Shown here piece after piece: positions 53,808 through 62,106 of a stretch of 64,000 nucleotides of DNA. The notes beneath the pieces are model-generated. The model saw only the letters and a list, made by a program, of their open reading frames with translations, made no database searches and was not told the DNA's origin. Made by a program: the position numbers and the translations under genes. How positions within the stretch are numbered: the stretch's first letter is position 1; each line of letters opens with the position of its first letter. Source of the stretch: Sphingobacteriales bacterium (GTDB lineage Bacteria; Bacteroidota; Bacteroidia; Chitinophagales; Chitinophagaceae); NCBI GenBank assembly GCA_016200915.1, contig JACQDV010000050.1:1-64000 (forward strand), given 5' to 3'.

Positions 53808-56381
53808 TTATTTTTTCTTAGAGGCTTTCTTAGCCGGTGTATTTTTGGTTGTTGCGGTTTTCTTAACTGCAGCTTTTACTTTCTTTTCAAATGCACCAGG
53901 AATTTCCACTTCAATCATTTTCTTAACTTCTTCCAACGGCACTGTTGTTAATTCCTCGGCAACATATTTAGTGCCATCAGCTTTTCGTCCAACCTTCACA
54001 ATCTTTTTGTTGAATTTAATGATTGGACCCCAACGTGCATTTTCAATGGAAATTTTTTCTTCAGGCCACTGTTGAATAAAGCGATTGGATTCTTTTTCAA
54101 CTTTAGCATCTATCAATTCTTTTATATCAGCCTTACTTAAATTATCAAAGTTGTAGCGTCTTGGTACATTAATGAACATATCGTTCCACTTGATAAATGG
54201 ACCAAATCTTCCCTTGCCTTTTGTTACCGGTTTGTCCTGATAAGTAGCAATAGGAGCGTCAGCCTGTTGCTTTTCTTTGATGAGTTCAATAGCTCTTTCT
54301 AATTCCATATCCAAAGGTTCTTCTCCCCTTGGTATGGAAATAAATTGTTCGCCAAACTTTACATAAGGACCAAATCTTCCCACATTTACTGATACTTCTT
54401 GTCCTTCATATTCACCCAGAGTTAGCGGAAGTTTGAACAAATCTAATGCTTCTTCCAATGAGATTGTTTCAATACTCTGGCCTTGTTTTAAACGGGCATA
54501 TTTTGGCTTTTCATCATCATCTGCATTACCTATCTGTACCATCGGGCCATAACGTCCCATTCTTGCAATAATCAATTTACCAGTTGTAGGATCGTAACCT
54601 AACTCTCTTTCACCGCTTGCTCTTTCTGCTGTTTCAATAGTTTTATCTACGTCTTTCTTAAAGGGTAAATAAAAATCATCAATCATTTTGTTCCACTTCA
54701 GTTTACCATCTGCAACGTCGTCAAACTCTTCTTCAATCTTTGCAGTGAAACCATAATCCATTATGTCATCAAAATACTTGTTCAGGAAATCGGTTACCAC
54801 CAATCCTAAATCAGTAGGAAATAATTTTGATTTCTCCGCACCGGTATTTTCTGATTCCGTTTTGGATGAAATTTTATCTGCCTGTAATTTAAGAATACGA
54901 TATTCTCTTTTCACACCTTCTTTATCTCTCTTCTCTACATAACCTCTTTTTAATATAGTAGAAATGGTAGGAGCGTAAGTAGAAGGACGACCAATACCCA
55001 ATTCTTCCAGTTTCTTTACTAATGAAGCTTCTGTATATCTTGGAGCTGGTCTGCTGAAACGTTCAATAGCATTCATCTCTTTAAGTGGAAGCTGCATTCC
55101 CTTATTCAATGGTGGCAGCATACCTTCCTGGTCATCCTCGCCATCTTCATCATCTCTATCTTCACGATATACTTTTAAGAAACCATCAAACTTCAACACT
55201 TCACCCTGTGCAGAGAGTTCTTCATTATTGGTTGATATATTGATTTTGGCAATGGTCTTTTCTGTTTCCGCATCCGCCATCTGGCAGGCCATAGTGCGTT
55301 TCCATATTAACTCATACAATTTTTTACAATCTGCATCTTCTACAGTTGTATTTTCCATATAAGTAGGACGGATTGCTTCGTGTGCTTCCTGTGCACTTTC
55401 ATTCTTATTCTTGTATTTGCGAAACTGGTGATATTCTTCTCCATACATGGATTTAACGGTATTTGTGATATCACCCAATGCAGTATTACTCAGGTTAACA
55501 CTGTCTGTACGCATATAAGTGATCTTACCACTTTCGTATAGCCTCTGTGCCAGTAACATTGTTCTGCTTACACCATAACCTAACTTTCTGCTGGCTTCCT
55601 GTTGAAGTGTAGAAGTGGTAAATGGGGGGGCAGGAGATTTTTTGCCGGGTTTAACCTGTATATCATTAACAGTGTATTTGGCACCAACACAACTTTGCAA
55701 AAAACTTTGTGCATCTTCAGCTGTATTTTGTTTTTTCCCTTCAGCTTTAAATGTTACCTGCCTGTCATTAAGATCTTTTGCGGTGAATTGTGCCTCTATC
55801 TTAAATGTGCTGATGGTATTAAATGCATTAATCTCTCTTTCTCTTTCAGCAATCAATCTTACAGCTACACTTTGAACACGGCCAGCACTAAGGTTACTGC
55901 CCATGCTCATCTTACGCCACAACACCGGACTTAATTCAAATCCAACAATACGATCTAAAACACGACGGGCCTGCTGAGCCATCACCACATTCATATCTAA
56001 AGTGCGGGGATTGGCTACCGCATTTTGAATGGCAGGCTTAGTGATTTCGTGGAAAACAATACGCTTGGTTGTTTTGGGATCAAGACCCAGCACTTCACAC
56101 AAGTGCCAGCTGATGGCTTCACCTTCACGGTCCTCATCCGTTGCCAGCCATACTTCATCACTTTTGTTGGCAAGCGTTTTTAATTCTTTCACCACTCGTT
56201 CCTTTTCGGCAGGAACAATATAATGTGGTTTGTATTTGTTCTCGGTATCGATACCCATTTCTGCCTTGGCCAGGTCACGGATATGTCCAAAACAACTCTT
56301 TACCTGGAAATCTTTTCCAAGAATTTTTTCAATGGTTTTGGCCTTGGCCGGGGACTCAACTATCAGTAAATTTTTTGCCAT
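53808..56381 (-). CDS. topA: DNA topoisomerase I
   Basis: An 857-residue type IA topoisomerase that relaxes negative supercoils by nicking one strand. The Toprim domain starts NLLIVESPAKAKTIEKILG and contains ATDEDREGEAISWHL; the catalytic tyrosine is in ITYMRTDSVNLS. An acidic insertion (EDRDDEDGEDDQEG) lies near residue 410. The C-terminal half has several Topo-C repeats (GRFGPYVKFGEQFISIPRGE and relatives) instead of zinc fingers, and a basic tail KKTATTKNTPAKKASKKK. It is cytoplasmic and essential. Confidence 0.96.
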   Translation of the reverse strand: MAKNLLIVESPAKAKTIEKILGKDFQVKSCFGHIRDLAKAEMGIDTENKYKPHYIVPAEKERVVKELKTLANKSDEVWLATDEDREGEAISWHLCEVLGLDPKTTKRIVFHEITKPAIQNAVANPRTLDMNVVMAQQARRVLDRIVGFELSPVLWRKMSMGSNLSAGRVQSVAVRLIAEREREINAFNTISTFKIEAQFTAKDLNDRQVTFKAEGKKQNTAEDAQSFLQSCVGAKYTVNDIQVKPGKKSPAPPFTTSTLQQEASRKLGYGVSRTMLLAQRLYESGKITYMRTDSVNLSNTALGDITNTVKSMYGEEYHQFRKYKNKNESAQEAHEAIRPTYMENTTVEDADCKKLYELIWKRTMACQMADAETEKTIAKINISTNNEELSAQGEVLKFDGFLKVYREDRDDEDGEDDQEGMLPPLNKGMQLPLKEMNAIERFSRPAPRYTEASLVKKLEELGIGRPSTYAPTISTILKRGYVEKRDKEGVKREYRILKLQADKISSKTESENTGAEKSKLFPTDLGLVVTDFLNKYFDDIMDYGFTAKIEEEFDDVADGKLKWNKMIDDFYLPFKKDVDKTIETAERASGERELGYDPTTGKLIIARMGRYGPMVQIGNADDDEKPKYARLKQGQSIETISLEEALDLFKLPLTLGEYEGQEVSVNVGRFGPYVKFGEQFISIPRGEEPLDMELERAIELIKEKQQADAPIATYQDKPVTKGKGRFGPFIKWNDMFINVPRRYNFDNLSKADIKELIDAKVEKESNRFIQQWPEEKISIENARWGPIIKFNKKIVKVGRKADGTKYVAEELTTVPLEEVKKMIEVEIPGAFEKKVKAAVKKTATTKNTPAKKASKKK

Positions 56382-56935
56382 TAACGCTTAAAGTTTTTTG
56401 GTTTTCAGGAACTTGGATCAGTTATAACAACTGATTTTACACAACGGTTCGCTGTTAAAATCCGCTGCAATATTATAAAAACAACCGCAAATGCAATTTT
56501 ATTTCAGGGAAGAGCAATTTTTTTTGAAAGAAGAAATTTGAGGTAATGATAGTCTTTCATACAGATAATCCGGAAATTCCGTAATAGAACAGATAATTTG
56601 ATTCTCAAGAAACAAGCTAGTTAAGGATATTAATTGAGAAGTTATAGGAGTTTGATCAAATCGAAAATAGGTATGAAAGATTCTAAAATAATTCAAATCT
56701 CATTATAGCTGATAATAAGCAGCGGGATCTTTATATATTGAATGTTTTATTAAAAGTTTCAATAACGATTCTTGAATATTACATCAATGGATCGAACAAA
56801 AGGAATATAGAATAAAGTATATACATAGACTAATAACCTTGTTTTAACGTAAGTTTTTCTTTCCACAATCTTGCACTGTATTTATAGTTTTTGTAACTTA
56901 CTGTGGTAAGTACATTCATCTTTAAATTTCTTTTT
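56382..56935. other. Gene-free stretch between topA and hsp20
   Basis: No convincing gene in 550 bases. A minus-strand frame at 56499-56696 shows a weak leucine-rich pattern but lacks a start context and may be chance or an old remnant. Confidence 0.5.
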
Positions 56936-57322
56936 ATGGACGGGCAGTTATTAAATATTGAATCAGGGCAATTCATTGTGCACGGTGATTCATTAGATGT
57001 AAGCAACCAGTTGCATTTTTCTGAAAACGAAAAATCATTTCATTATGAGCTGGAAGTGCCCGGCTTTAAAAAGAAACAGCTGCAATTAGTGCTGATAGGA
57101 AATATGTTACTGATTGAGGGTAACAAAAAAGAAAAAAAGAATAATGCAACCGTTCATGCTAATGGTGATTGTAATGAATATTGCTTTAAAACAATTCTTG
57201 ACCTTCCTACCGAAATTGAGCCTAAACGCATAAAAGCATTCTTTAAAAAACACCTGCTGATGTTAGAAGTGCCGAAGTTGCGGCACAGTAAGGTGCGACC
57301 TTTGCGAATAGCAATACAATAA
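56936..57322 (+). CDS. Small heat-shock protein (Hsp20/alpha-crystallin)
   Basis: The ATG at 56936 (MDGQLLNIESGQFIVHGDSL) is preferred to an upstream in-frame codon at 56903. The 128-residue protein has one alpha-crystallin domain (FHYELEVPGFKKKQLQLVL, LLIEGNKKEKK, YCFKTILDLPTEIEPKRIKA) with short termini. Such chaperones bind unfolded proteins without ATP. A bidirectional terminator follows. Confidence 0.8.
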   Translation: MDGQLLNIESGQFIVHGDSLDVSNQLHFSENEKSFHYELEVPGFKKKQLQLVLIGNMLLIEGNKKEKKNNATVHANGDCNEYCFKTILDLPTEIEPKRIKAFFKKHLLMLEVPKLRHSKVRPLRIAIQ

Positions 57323-57347
57323 GAGCAATCAACGACTATGAAACAAT

Positions 57348-57374
57348 AAAGCCCCTGCAAAGGGGCTTTAATAT
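57348..57374. terminator. Bidirectional terminator
   Basis: AAAGCCCCT (57348-57356) and AGGGGCTTT (57361-57369), followed by AATATTTT. It lies between the convergent Hsp20 and ytxJ genes. Confidence 0.75.
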
Positions 57375-57391
57375 TTTGAAGTGAGTGATCT

Positions 57392-57733
57392 TTAATTATT
57401 AATGGCAGCCTGCTCAATTATTTCATCCAGATTAATACCTAAATGGCTTTCCTCGTAAATACATTCACCTTTTTTGATGAGCAGTACCTGGGGCGATTCG
57501 TGGTAAACACGAAAAGTTTCAGCAATTTTATTGGAAAGGTTGCGGTGTTTGATTAAATCAATCAGATAAAAATCAATATTGGTTTCATTAAAGTTCCGTT
57601 CAATACGGCTTTTGGCTAAGGAACTGGTACCACACCGGGTGCTGTGTTTAAAAATAACCTGGGGCTTATTTTCTGAGGCAATAATAATACTTTCCAGTTG
57701 CAGGTCATCCTGTAAATTTTTCCACATAATCAA
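57392..57733 (-). CDS. ytxJ: YtxJ-family monothiol bacilliredoxin
   Basis: A 113-residue thioredoxin-fold protein. The motif HSTRCGTSSLAKSRIERNF has the single active-site cysteine typical of YtxJ (BrxC), and the cis-proline segment is ESPQVLLIKKGE. It removes bacillithiol from proteins after oxidative stress, suggesting this organism makes bacillithiol. Confidence 0.88.
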   Translation of the reverse strand: MIMWKNLQDDLQLESIIIASENKPQVIFKHSTRCGTSSLAKSRIERNFNETNIDFYLIDLIKHRNLSNKIAETFRVYHESPQVLLIKKGECIYEESHLGINLDEIIEQAAINN

Positions 57734-57745
57734 TAACTGCTGAAC

Positions 57746-57871
57746 TTACTTGTTAAAAGGCTTTTTAGAATAAGTATAAGTTGAAGGGCATCCCAATTTG
57801 CTGCTTGAACAGGAACTGATCAGGATAGCGGTAAATCCTGTAAATACTGCCAGAAGGAGAAACTTTTTCAT
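57746..57871 (-). CDS. 41-residue lipoprotein
   Basis: A very small gene on the minus strand. The protein starts MKKFLLLAVFTGFTAIL and has the lipobox ISSCSSS, leaving a mature peptide of about 20 residues with GCPSTYTYSK. No fold or function is known. Similar tiny lipoproteins with a C-terminal Tyr-rich tail occur, as I recall, in many Bacteroidota. It lies 12 bases upstream of ytxJ on the same strand. Confidence 0.75.
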   Translation of the reverse strand: MKKFLLLAVFTGFTAILISSCSSSKLGCPSTYTYSKKPFNK

Positions 57872-58037
57872 TGTTAGGATAGTTTGAGATTTTAAACGTT
57901 GTTTTTGTAAAAAAATTATACCCAAAGCTACAATTTGCCGCTCTTATTACCTATTGGAATCCTGCATAAATTTTAAGCCAAATTTCATTTATTGCTTAAT
58001 CTTTCTTTTTCAACTGCTTAGGATTGAAAAATATAAA

Positions 58038-58045
58038 TACATTTG
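58038..58045 (+). promoter_or_regulatory. Possible -7 element
   Basis: TACATTTG fits TAnnTTTG exactly and lies 16 bases before the ATG at 58061. No good TTTG is found at the -33 position, so support is partial. Confidence 0.35.
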
Positions 58046-58060
58046 CATCGCAAAACCGCC

Positions 58061-58888
58061 ATGACCAACTATCAGTTAAACATTTTTGATAACTCAATTA
58101 ACAATTCAGAACCTACTATGGCATTACAACTAACCCGTCCTATTGCATTTATTGACCTTGAAACAACCGGAACTAACCTTGGTACCGACCGCATTGTGGA
58201 AATAGCCATTGTAAAAATTCAGCCTGATGGTACCAAACAGGTAAAGCGTAAGTTGATCAACCCCGAAATGCCAATTCCTGCCGGGGCATCGGATATTCAC
58301 GGCATTACTGATGAGATGGTTAAGGATGCACCCACTTTCAGACAAGTAGCAAATGAAGTAAAACAATTTATTGAAAACTGTGATTTGGGTGGATATAATT
58401 CCAATCGTTTTGATATACCATTGTTAATGGAAGAATTTTTGCGGGTACCGTTAGAAGTAGATATGAAAGGAAGAAAAATGGTGGATGCGCAAAAGATATT
58501 TCACATGATGGAGCAACGTACGTTGAGTGCGGCGTATAAATTCTATTGCAGTAAATCTTTAGAAGATGCGCATAGTGCGGAAGCAGACGCTACTGCCACA
58601 TGGGAAATATTAGAAGCGCAGTTGGGCAAATACCCACAGATTGGAAACACAGTAGAAGCAATAGTAAAGTTTACCGGTGAAGACAGTATTGTTGATTTTG
58701 CCCGCCGCTTTGTAATGGAGAACGGTAAAGAAGTATTTAATTTTGGTAAGCATAAAGGCAAACCTGTGGAACATGTTTTGAAAACTGAACCACAGTATTA
58801 CGATTGGATGATGAAGGGCGATTTCCCGTTACATACCAAACAAAAGCTTACCGAGATTTTGAACCGTACCCTGTTAAAAAAGCACTAA
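58061..58888 (+). CDS. DEDDh 3'-5' exonuclease (DnaQ-like)
   Basis: The ATG at 58061 gives 275 residues; an ATG at 58118 (MALQLTRPIAFIDLETTG) is also possible. Catalytic residues are Asp and Glu in FIDLETTG, Asp in YNSNRFDIPLL, and His/Asp in HSAEADATATW. The C-terminus has a KHKGKPVEHVLKTEPQYYDW block of the kind found after exonuclease domains. It degrades 3' ends of DNA, perhaps in proofreading or repair. Confidence 0.88.
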   Translation: MTNYQLNIFDNSINNSEPTMALQLTRPIAFIDLETTGTNLGTDRIVEIAIVKIQPDGTKQVKRKLINPEMPIPAGASDIHGITDEMVKDAPTFRQVANEVKQFIENCDLGGYNSNRFDIPLLMEEFLRVPLEVDMKGRKMVDAQKIFHMMEQRTLSAAYKFYCSKSLEDAHSAEADATATWEILEAQLGKYPQIGNTVEAIVKFTGEDSIVDFARRFVMENGKEVFNFGKHKGKPVEHVLKTEPQYYDWMMKGDFPLHTKQKLTEILNRTLLKKH

Positions 58889-58963
58889 AACAAACTTTGC
58901 TGCTTAAATTTAAACAGGATTATTAATGCTTATTGTATTTTAGAGCCAGATTACCTGTTCTTA

Positions 58964-59728
58964 ATGGAAAAGATTGTTATAATACCAACCTACAACGAAA
59001 AGGAGAATATCGTTTCTATTCTTCAGTATGTGTTTGGTATGAACAAAGACTTTCATGTGCTGGTGGTAGATGATAGCTCTCCCGATGGTACCGCACAGCT
59101 TGTAAAAGATTTACAGGCTCAATACCCCCAACATCTGTTTATTGAAGAAAGAAAAGGTAAGCTTGGTTTAGGTACAGCATATATACACGGATTTAAGTGG
59201 GCCTTAGAAAAAGGCTACCAGTTTATTTGTGAAATGGATGCTGATTTCTCTCACAATCCTGATGACCTGGAACGGTTATATAATGCCTGTAAGAATGAAG
59301 GTGCAGATGTGGCTGTTGGTTCCAGATATGTAAAAGATGGCAAGGTCGCCAACTGGCCCCGGAACAGGGTATTTCTTTCAAAAGGTGCATCGCTTTACAC
59401 AAGAATAATAACCTGGATGCCGGTAATGGATCCCACTGCAGGTTTTGTTTGTTATAAAAGAGAAGTGCTGGAGGCAATGAATTTAGATGGGATTAGTTTT
59501 GTGGGATATGCATTCCAGATTGAAATGAAATTTGCAGCCTGGAAATTGCATTTCAAAATAAAAGAAGTACCCATCACTTTTATTGACCGTAAACTTGGCC
59601 AGTCTAAAATGAACAAAAGCATCGTGAAAGAAGGAATACTTGGTGTATTAAAATTACGCTGGCAAAGCATCTTTAAAGATTACCACAGTAAAATAAAAAA
59701 TGATTTTACTGAAACAAAGGTGGCGTAG
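58964..59728 (+). CDS. Polyprenol-phosphate mannosyltransferase (GT2, DPM-like)
   Basis: A 254-residue GT-A glycosyltransferase. The nucleotide-binding start IIPTYNEKENI, the acidic motif DDSSPDGTA, the DxD-containing CEMDADFSHNPDDL, the GSRYVKDGK block and SFVGYAFQIEMKFAAWKLHF match dolichyl/polyprenyl-phosphate mannose synthases. It transfers mannose (or glucose) from a GDP/UDP donor to polyprenyl phosphate, supplying O-glycosylation or wall polymers. There is no C-terminal membrane domain. Confidence 0.87.
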   Translation: MEKIVIIPTYNEKENIVSILQYVFGMNKDFHVLVVDDSSPDGTAQLVKDLQAQYPQHLFIEERKGKLGLGTAYIHGFKWALEKGYQFICEMDADFSHNPDDLERLYNACKNEGADVAVGSRYVKDGKVANWPRNRVFLSKGASLYTRIITWMPVMDPTAGFVCYKREVLEAMNLDGISFVGYAFQIEMKFAAWKLHFKIKEVPITFIDRKLGQSKMNKSIVKEGILGVLKLRWQSIFKDYHSKIKNDFTETKVA

Positions 59729-59785
59729 GTATTCCTGCTAAATAAAATTCCCTGTTACATTCATCTTTCCTTTCTTTGCTGCTGC

Positions 59786-60658
59786 ATGAAACAGGCATTG
59801 ATCAAATTACATATCTCAGTATTCCTTGCAGGCTTTACCGGTATATTAGGACGACTGATTTTACTCAATGAAGGATTATTGGTTTGGTATCGCTTGTTTA
59901 TTACGATCGTTACTATGTGGGTACTGCTTTCATTCACCAAAAAATTAACCCGCATCAGTAAAAAAGATATACTTAAACTCACAGGTGTAGGATTTTTGTC
60001 TGCATTGCATTGGGTAACCTTTTATGGAAGCATTAAATATGCTAATGTATCTGTGGCATTGGTATGTTTTTCTGCGGTAGGTTTTTTTACTGCGTTTATA
60101 GAACCGGTCATAGTAAAAAGAAAGCTTAACTGGGTTGAAGTGCTGTTAGGATTGCTGGTGATGATCGGCATTTATATTATTTTTCATTTTGATCCGCATT
60201 ATAAAGTTGGAATCATACTGGGTATCATTTCTGCTTTACTCATCGCTATTGCCATGATCCTGCTCCGCCAGTTTGTACAGCGTATTAATGGAGAAACTGT
60301 ATTGACCTATCAATTAACAGGAGGTTTGTTTGTACTCACCCTTTTTATGCCACTGTATTTAAATCTTTTCCCTGTAAAAACAGTATTACCCGGTTTAAGC
60401 GATTGGGGCTGGTTATTAATTCTTTCATGGATTTGTTCAGTATGGGCATTTCAATTAACAACCCACGCATTAAAAAAACTTTCTGCTTTTACTGTTAACC
60501 TCACCTTTAACTTAGAACCGGTTTATGGAATACTGATGGCTTTTATTTTTTTTAATGAAGCTAAAGACCTGAGCAGTGGATTCTATTATGGATTAGCGTT
60601 AATTATTCTATCTGTTATATTGCAAATGTGGCGGGTGATTAAATTGAAAAAACACTAA
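59786..60658 (+). CDS. EamA-family (DMT) transporter
   Basis: A 290-residue protein with ten membrane helices in two EamA repeats, beginning HISVFLAGFTGILGRLILLNE. The second repeat has the FTVNLTFNLEPVYGILMAFIFF motif typical of the family. It exports amino acids or metabolites across the inner membrane; the substrate is unknown. It converges with the next gene with a 4-base overlap. Confidence 0.85.
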   Translation: MKQALIKLHISVFLAGFTGILGRLILLNEGLLVWYRLFITIVTMWVLLSFTKKLTRISKKDILKLTGVGFLSALHWVTFYGSIKYANVSVALVCFSAVGFFTAFIEPVIVKRKLNWVEVLLGLLVMIGIYIIFHFDPHYKVGIILGIISALLIAIAMILLRQFVQRINGETVLTYQLTGGLFVLTLFMPLYLNLFPVKTVLPGLSDWGWLLILSWICSVWAFQLTTHALKKLSAFTVNLTFNLEPVYGILMAFIFFNEAKDLSSGFYYGLALIILSVILQMWRVIKLKKH

Positions 60659-61374
60659 GCTGCCTGAATGCTGATGAATCGAACTAAACTTCTTTTAGCT
60701 ATCGGCAGCAAGGTTTCTTCCACAGGAAAACTTAAATCTGTTTCAATAGCATAAACAGCAGGATTGGGAAAATCTTTTTTTATTCGTATTAACTCCGCTT
60801 TTATGTTTTCATAACTATTTACAATATTTCTTTCCCATTCGTTGATGAATTCCGTTTTAATGCTGCGGTATTTCTCATCATGTTTTTCAAAAAAACTAAG
60901 GCGGTACTGAAATACTTTGGTATTACGGTAAGAGCCTTCACTCAAAAAGAAATAACCTTCTTTTGTATCCAATGGAATCAAGCCAACCGGAGCAATGTTT
61001 AATTTAGTTTCCACAAACTCATAAATCTCAGTTCCGTTACTGATGGTGGTCTTCATTTTATCAGCAGAGTAAAGAATGATGTTTTCCAGTTCCTGCATCA
61101 GCTCATCATCTTCAATCATCTGCTCATACAGCAACTGTAGTTTTTGCATTTGTACACCGGTAAGTTTTTTAGGAAACTGCTCCTGCAGGTAACGTTTGTT
61201 TTCTCTGAAGGCAACTAAATTGTTATAATGAAAAATTACATCCGCCAGTTGGGGGTATAATTTATTCTCATTAAAATATTGATTGATCTCCTTGAGGTAG
61301 GCGAGGAGCGTATATTTTTTTAATTCAAAATCTATGTAGCCATCGGCAAACCAGGTTTCAGATAATGTCTTCAT
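60655..61374 (-). CDS. Conserved hypothetical protein
   Basis: A 239-residue soluble protein with a helical first half (YLKEINQYFNENKLYPQLAD) and a mixed second half (YEFVETKLNIAPVGLIPLDT, YFFLSEGSYRNTKVFQYRLS). Repeated aromatic residues and a glutamate-rich center are seen, but no family is recognised. No signal peptide. It overlaps EamA by 4 bases at its 3' end. Confidence 0.65.
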   Translation of the reverse strand: MKTLSETWFADGYIDFELKKYTLLAYLKEINQYFNENKLYPQLADVIFHYNNLVAFRENKRYLQEQFPKKLTGVQMQKLQLLYEQMIEDDELMQELENIILYSADKMKTTISNGTEIYEFVETKLNIAPVGLIPLDTKEGYFFLSEGSYRNTKVFQYRLSFFEKHDEKYRSIKTEFINEWERNIVNSYENIKAELIRIKKDFPNPAVYAIETDLSFPVEETLLPIAKRSLVRFISIQAA

Positions 61375-61468
61375 AGTTCAAATTTTTTGGGTTAGTGGTA
61401 ATATGAATTTATAAAAAAGACGGCTATAAAACAACTATCGTTTACTTTTACCCTGTTAAAAATTTTAT

Positions 61469-61966
61469 ATGAAACCAATTTTGTCTCTTTTACTTTTTAT
61501 TTCGGCAGTAGCCAGCAGCCAGACTGTTTACATTGTACGACATGCAGAAAAAGCTGCACAGGCGCCAAATATGAGTAGTGATGTACCGTTAAGTGAAGCT
61601 GGTGTTAAACGGGCTGAGGAATTAAAAAACCTTTTACTGAAAAAAAAGATCGTTTATATTTTTTCTACTGATAAAATAAGAACCAAATCAACCGCCAAAC
61701 CATTGAGCGATGCACTTGGTATTCCTGTTCAACTGTATTCTAATGATACAATGCCAAAATTTATTGAAAGAGTAAAAGCATTAAAAGCAAATGTGCTGAT
61801 TGTTGGGCATAGTAATACCATTGATGATTTAGCCAATGCTTTGGCAGGTGAGAAGAAAGTACAGGGCGATTTTGCCGATACAGATTATGATAATTTACTC
61901 ATTGTGAAATTTAAGAAGAAGAAAATTTTATTTGAACATAAAACGTATGGAGCAGAAACCAACTAA
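61469..61966 (+). CDS. Histidine phosphatase-family protein (exported)
   Basis: A 165-residue protein with an N-terminal signal (LSLLLFISAVASSQ). The phosphoacceptor motif is VYIVRHAEKA (RHxxK), and the second catalytic His is in VLIVGHSNTIDDLAN. It dephosphorylates a small substrate or protein outside the cytoplasm. The last 20 codons sit on a 26-base sequence (61907-61932) that is repeated downstream at 62041-62066. Confidence 0.87.
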   Translation: MKPILSLLLFISAVASSQTVYIVRHAEKAAQAPNMSSDVPLSEAGVKRAEELKNLLLKKKIVYIFSTDKIRTKSTAKPLSDALGIPVQLYSNDTMPKFIERVKALKANVLIVGHSNTIDDLANALAGEKKVQGDFADTDYDNLLIVKFKKKKILFEHKTYGAETN

Positions 61967-62066
61967 ATGTCAGGCCACTTTAAGTTCACTCAAATTTAAA
62001 AAGTATTTATAGTGGCCAGACATTTACGGTTGCACCTGCAAAATTTAAGAAGAAGAAAATTTTATT
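61907..62066. repeat. 26-bp direct repeat around a 15-bp inverted repeat
   Basis: Bases 61907-61932 (beginning AAATTTAAGAAG) recur exactly at 62041-62066. Between the copies, AAATGTCAGGCCACT (61965-61979) has a near-exact inverse (one mismatch) at 62011-62025, and the histidine-phosphatase stop codon lies at its edge. If the segment between the repeats were removed, the same reading frame would end six codons later (ILLICL-stop), so the piece may be an insertion. Confidence 0.55.
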
Positions 62067-62071
62067 AATAT

Positions 62072-62106
62072 GCTTGTAGCTTAAAGCCTGAAGCTGGCAG
62101 CTTATA
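62072..62106. repeat. Heptamer array spanning the E2 stop codon
   Basis: Five 7-base units in phase, of types GCTTGTA, GCTTAAA and GCCTGAA, ending within the last codons of the E2 gene at 62102. Confidence 0.7.

Noticed and set aside
55602-55934. Plus-strand frames inside topA
   Set aside because: Shadows of topA coding sequence.
56499-56696. 65-residue frame with a leucine-rich look
   Set aside because: No start context, no neighbours and A/T-rich composition; may be chance.
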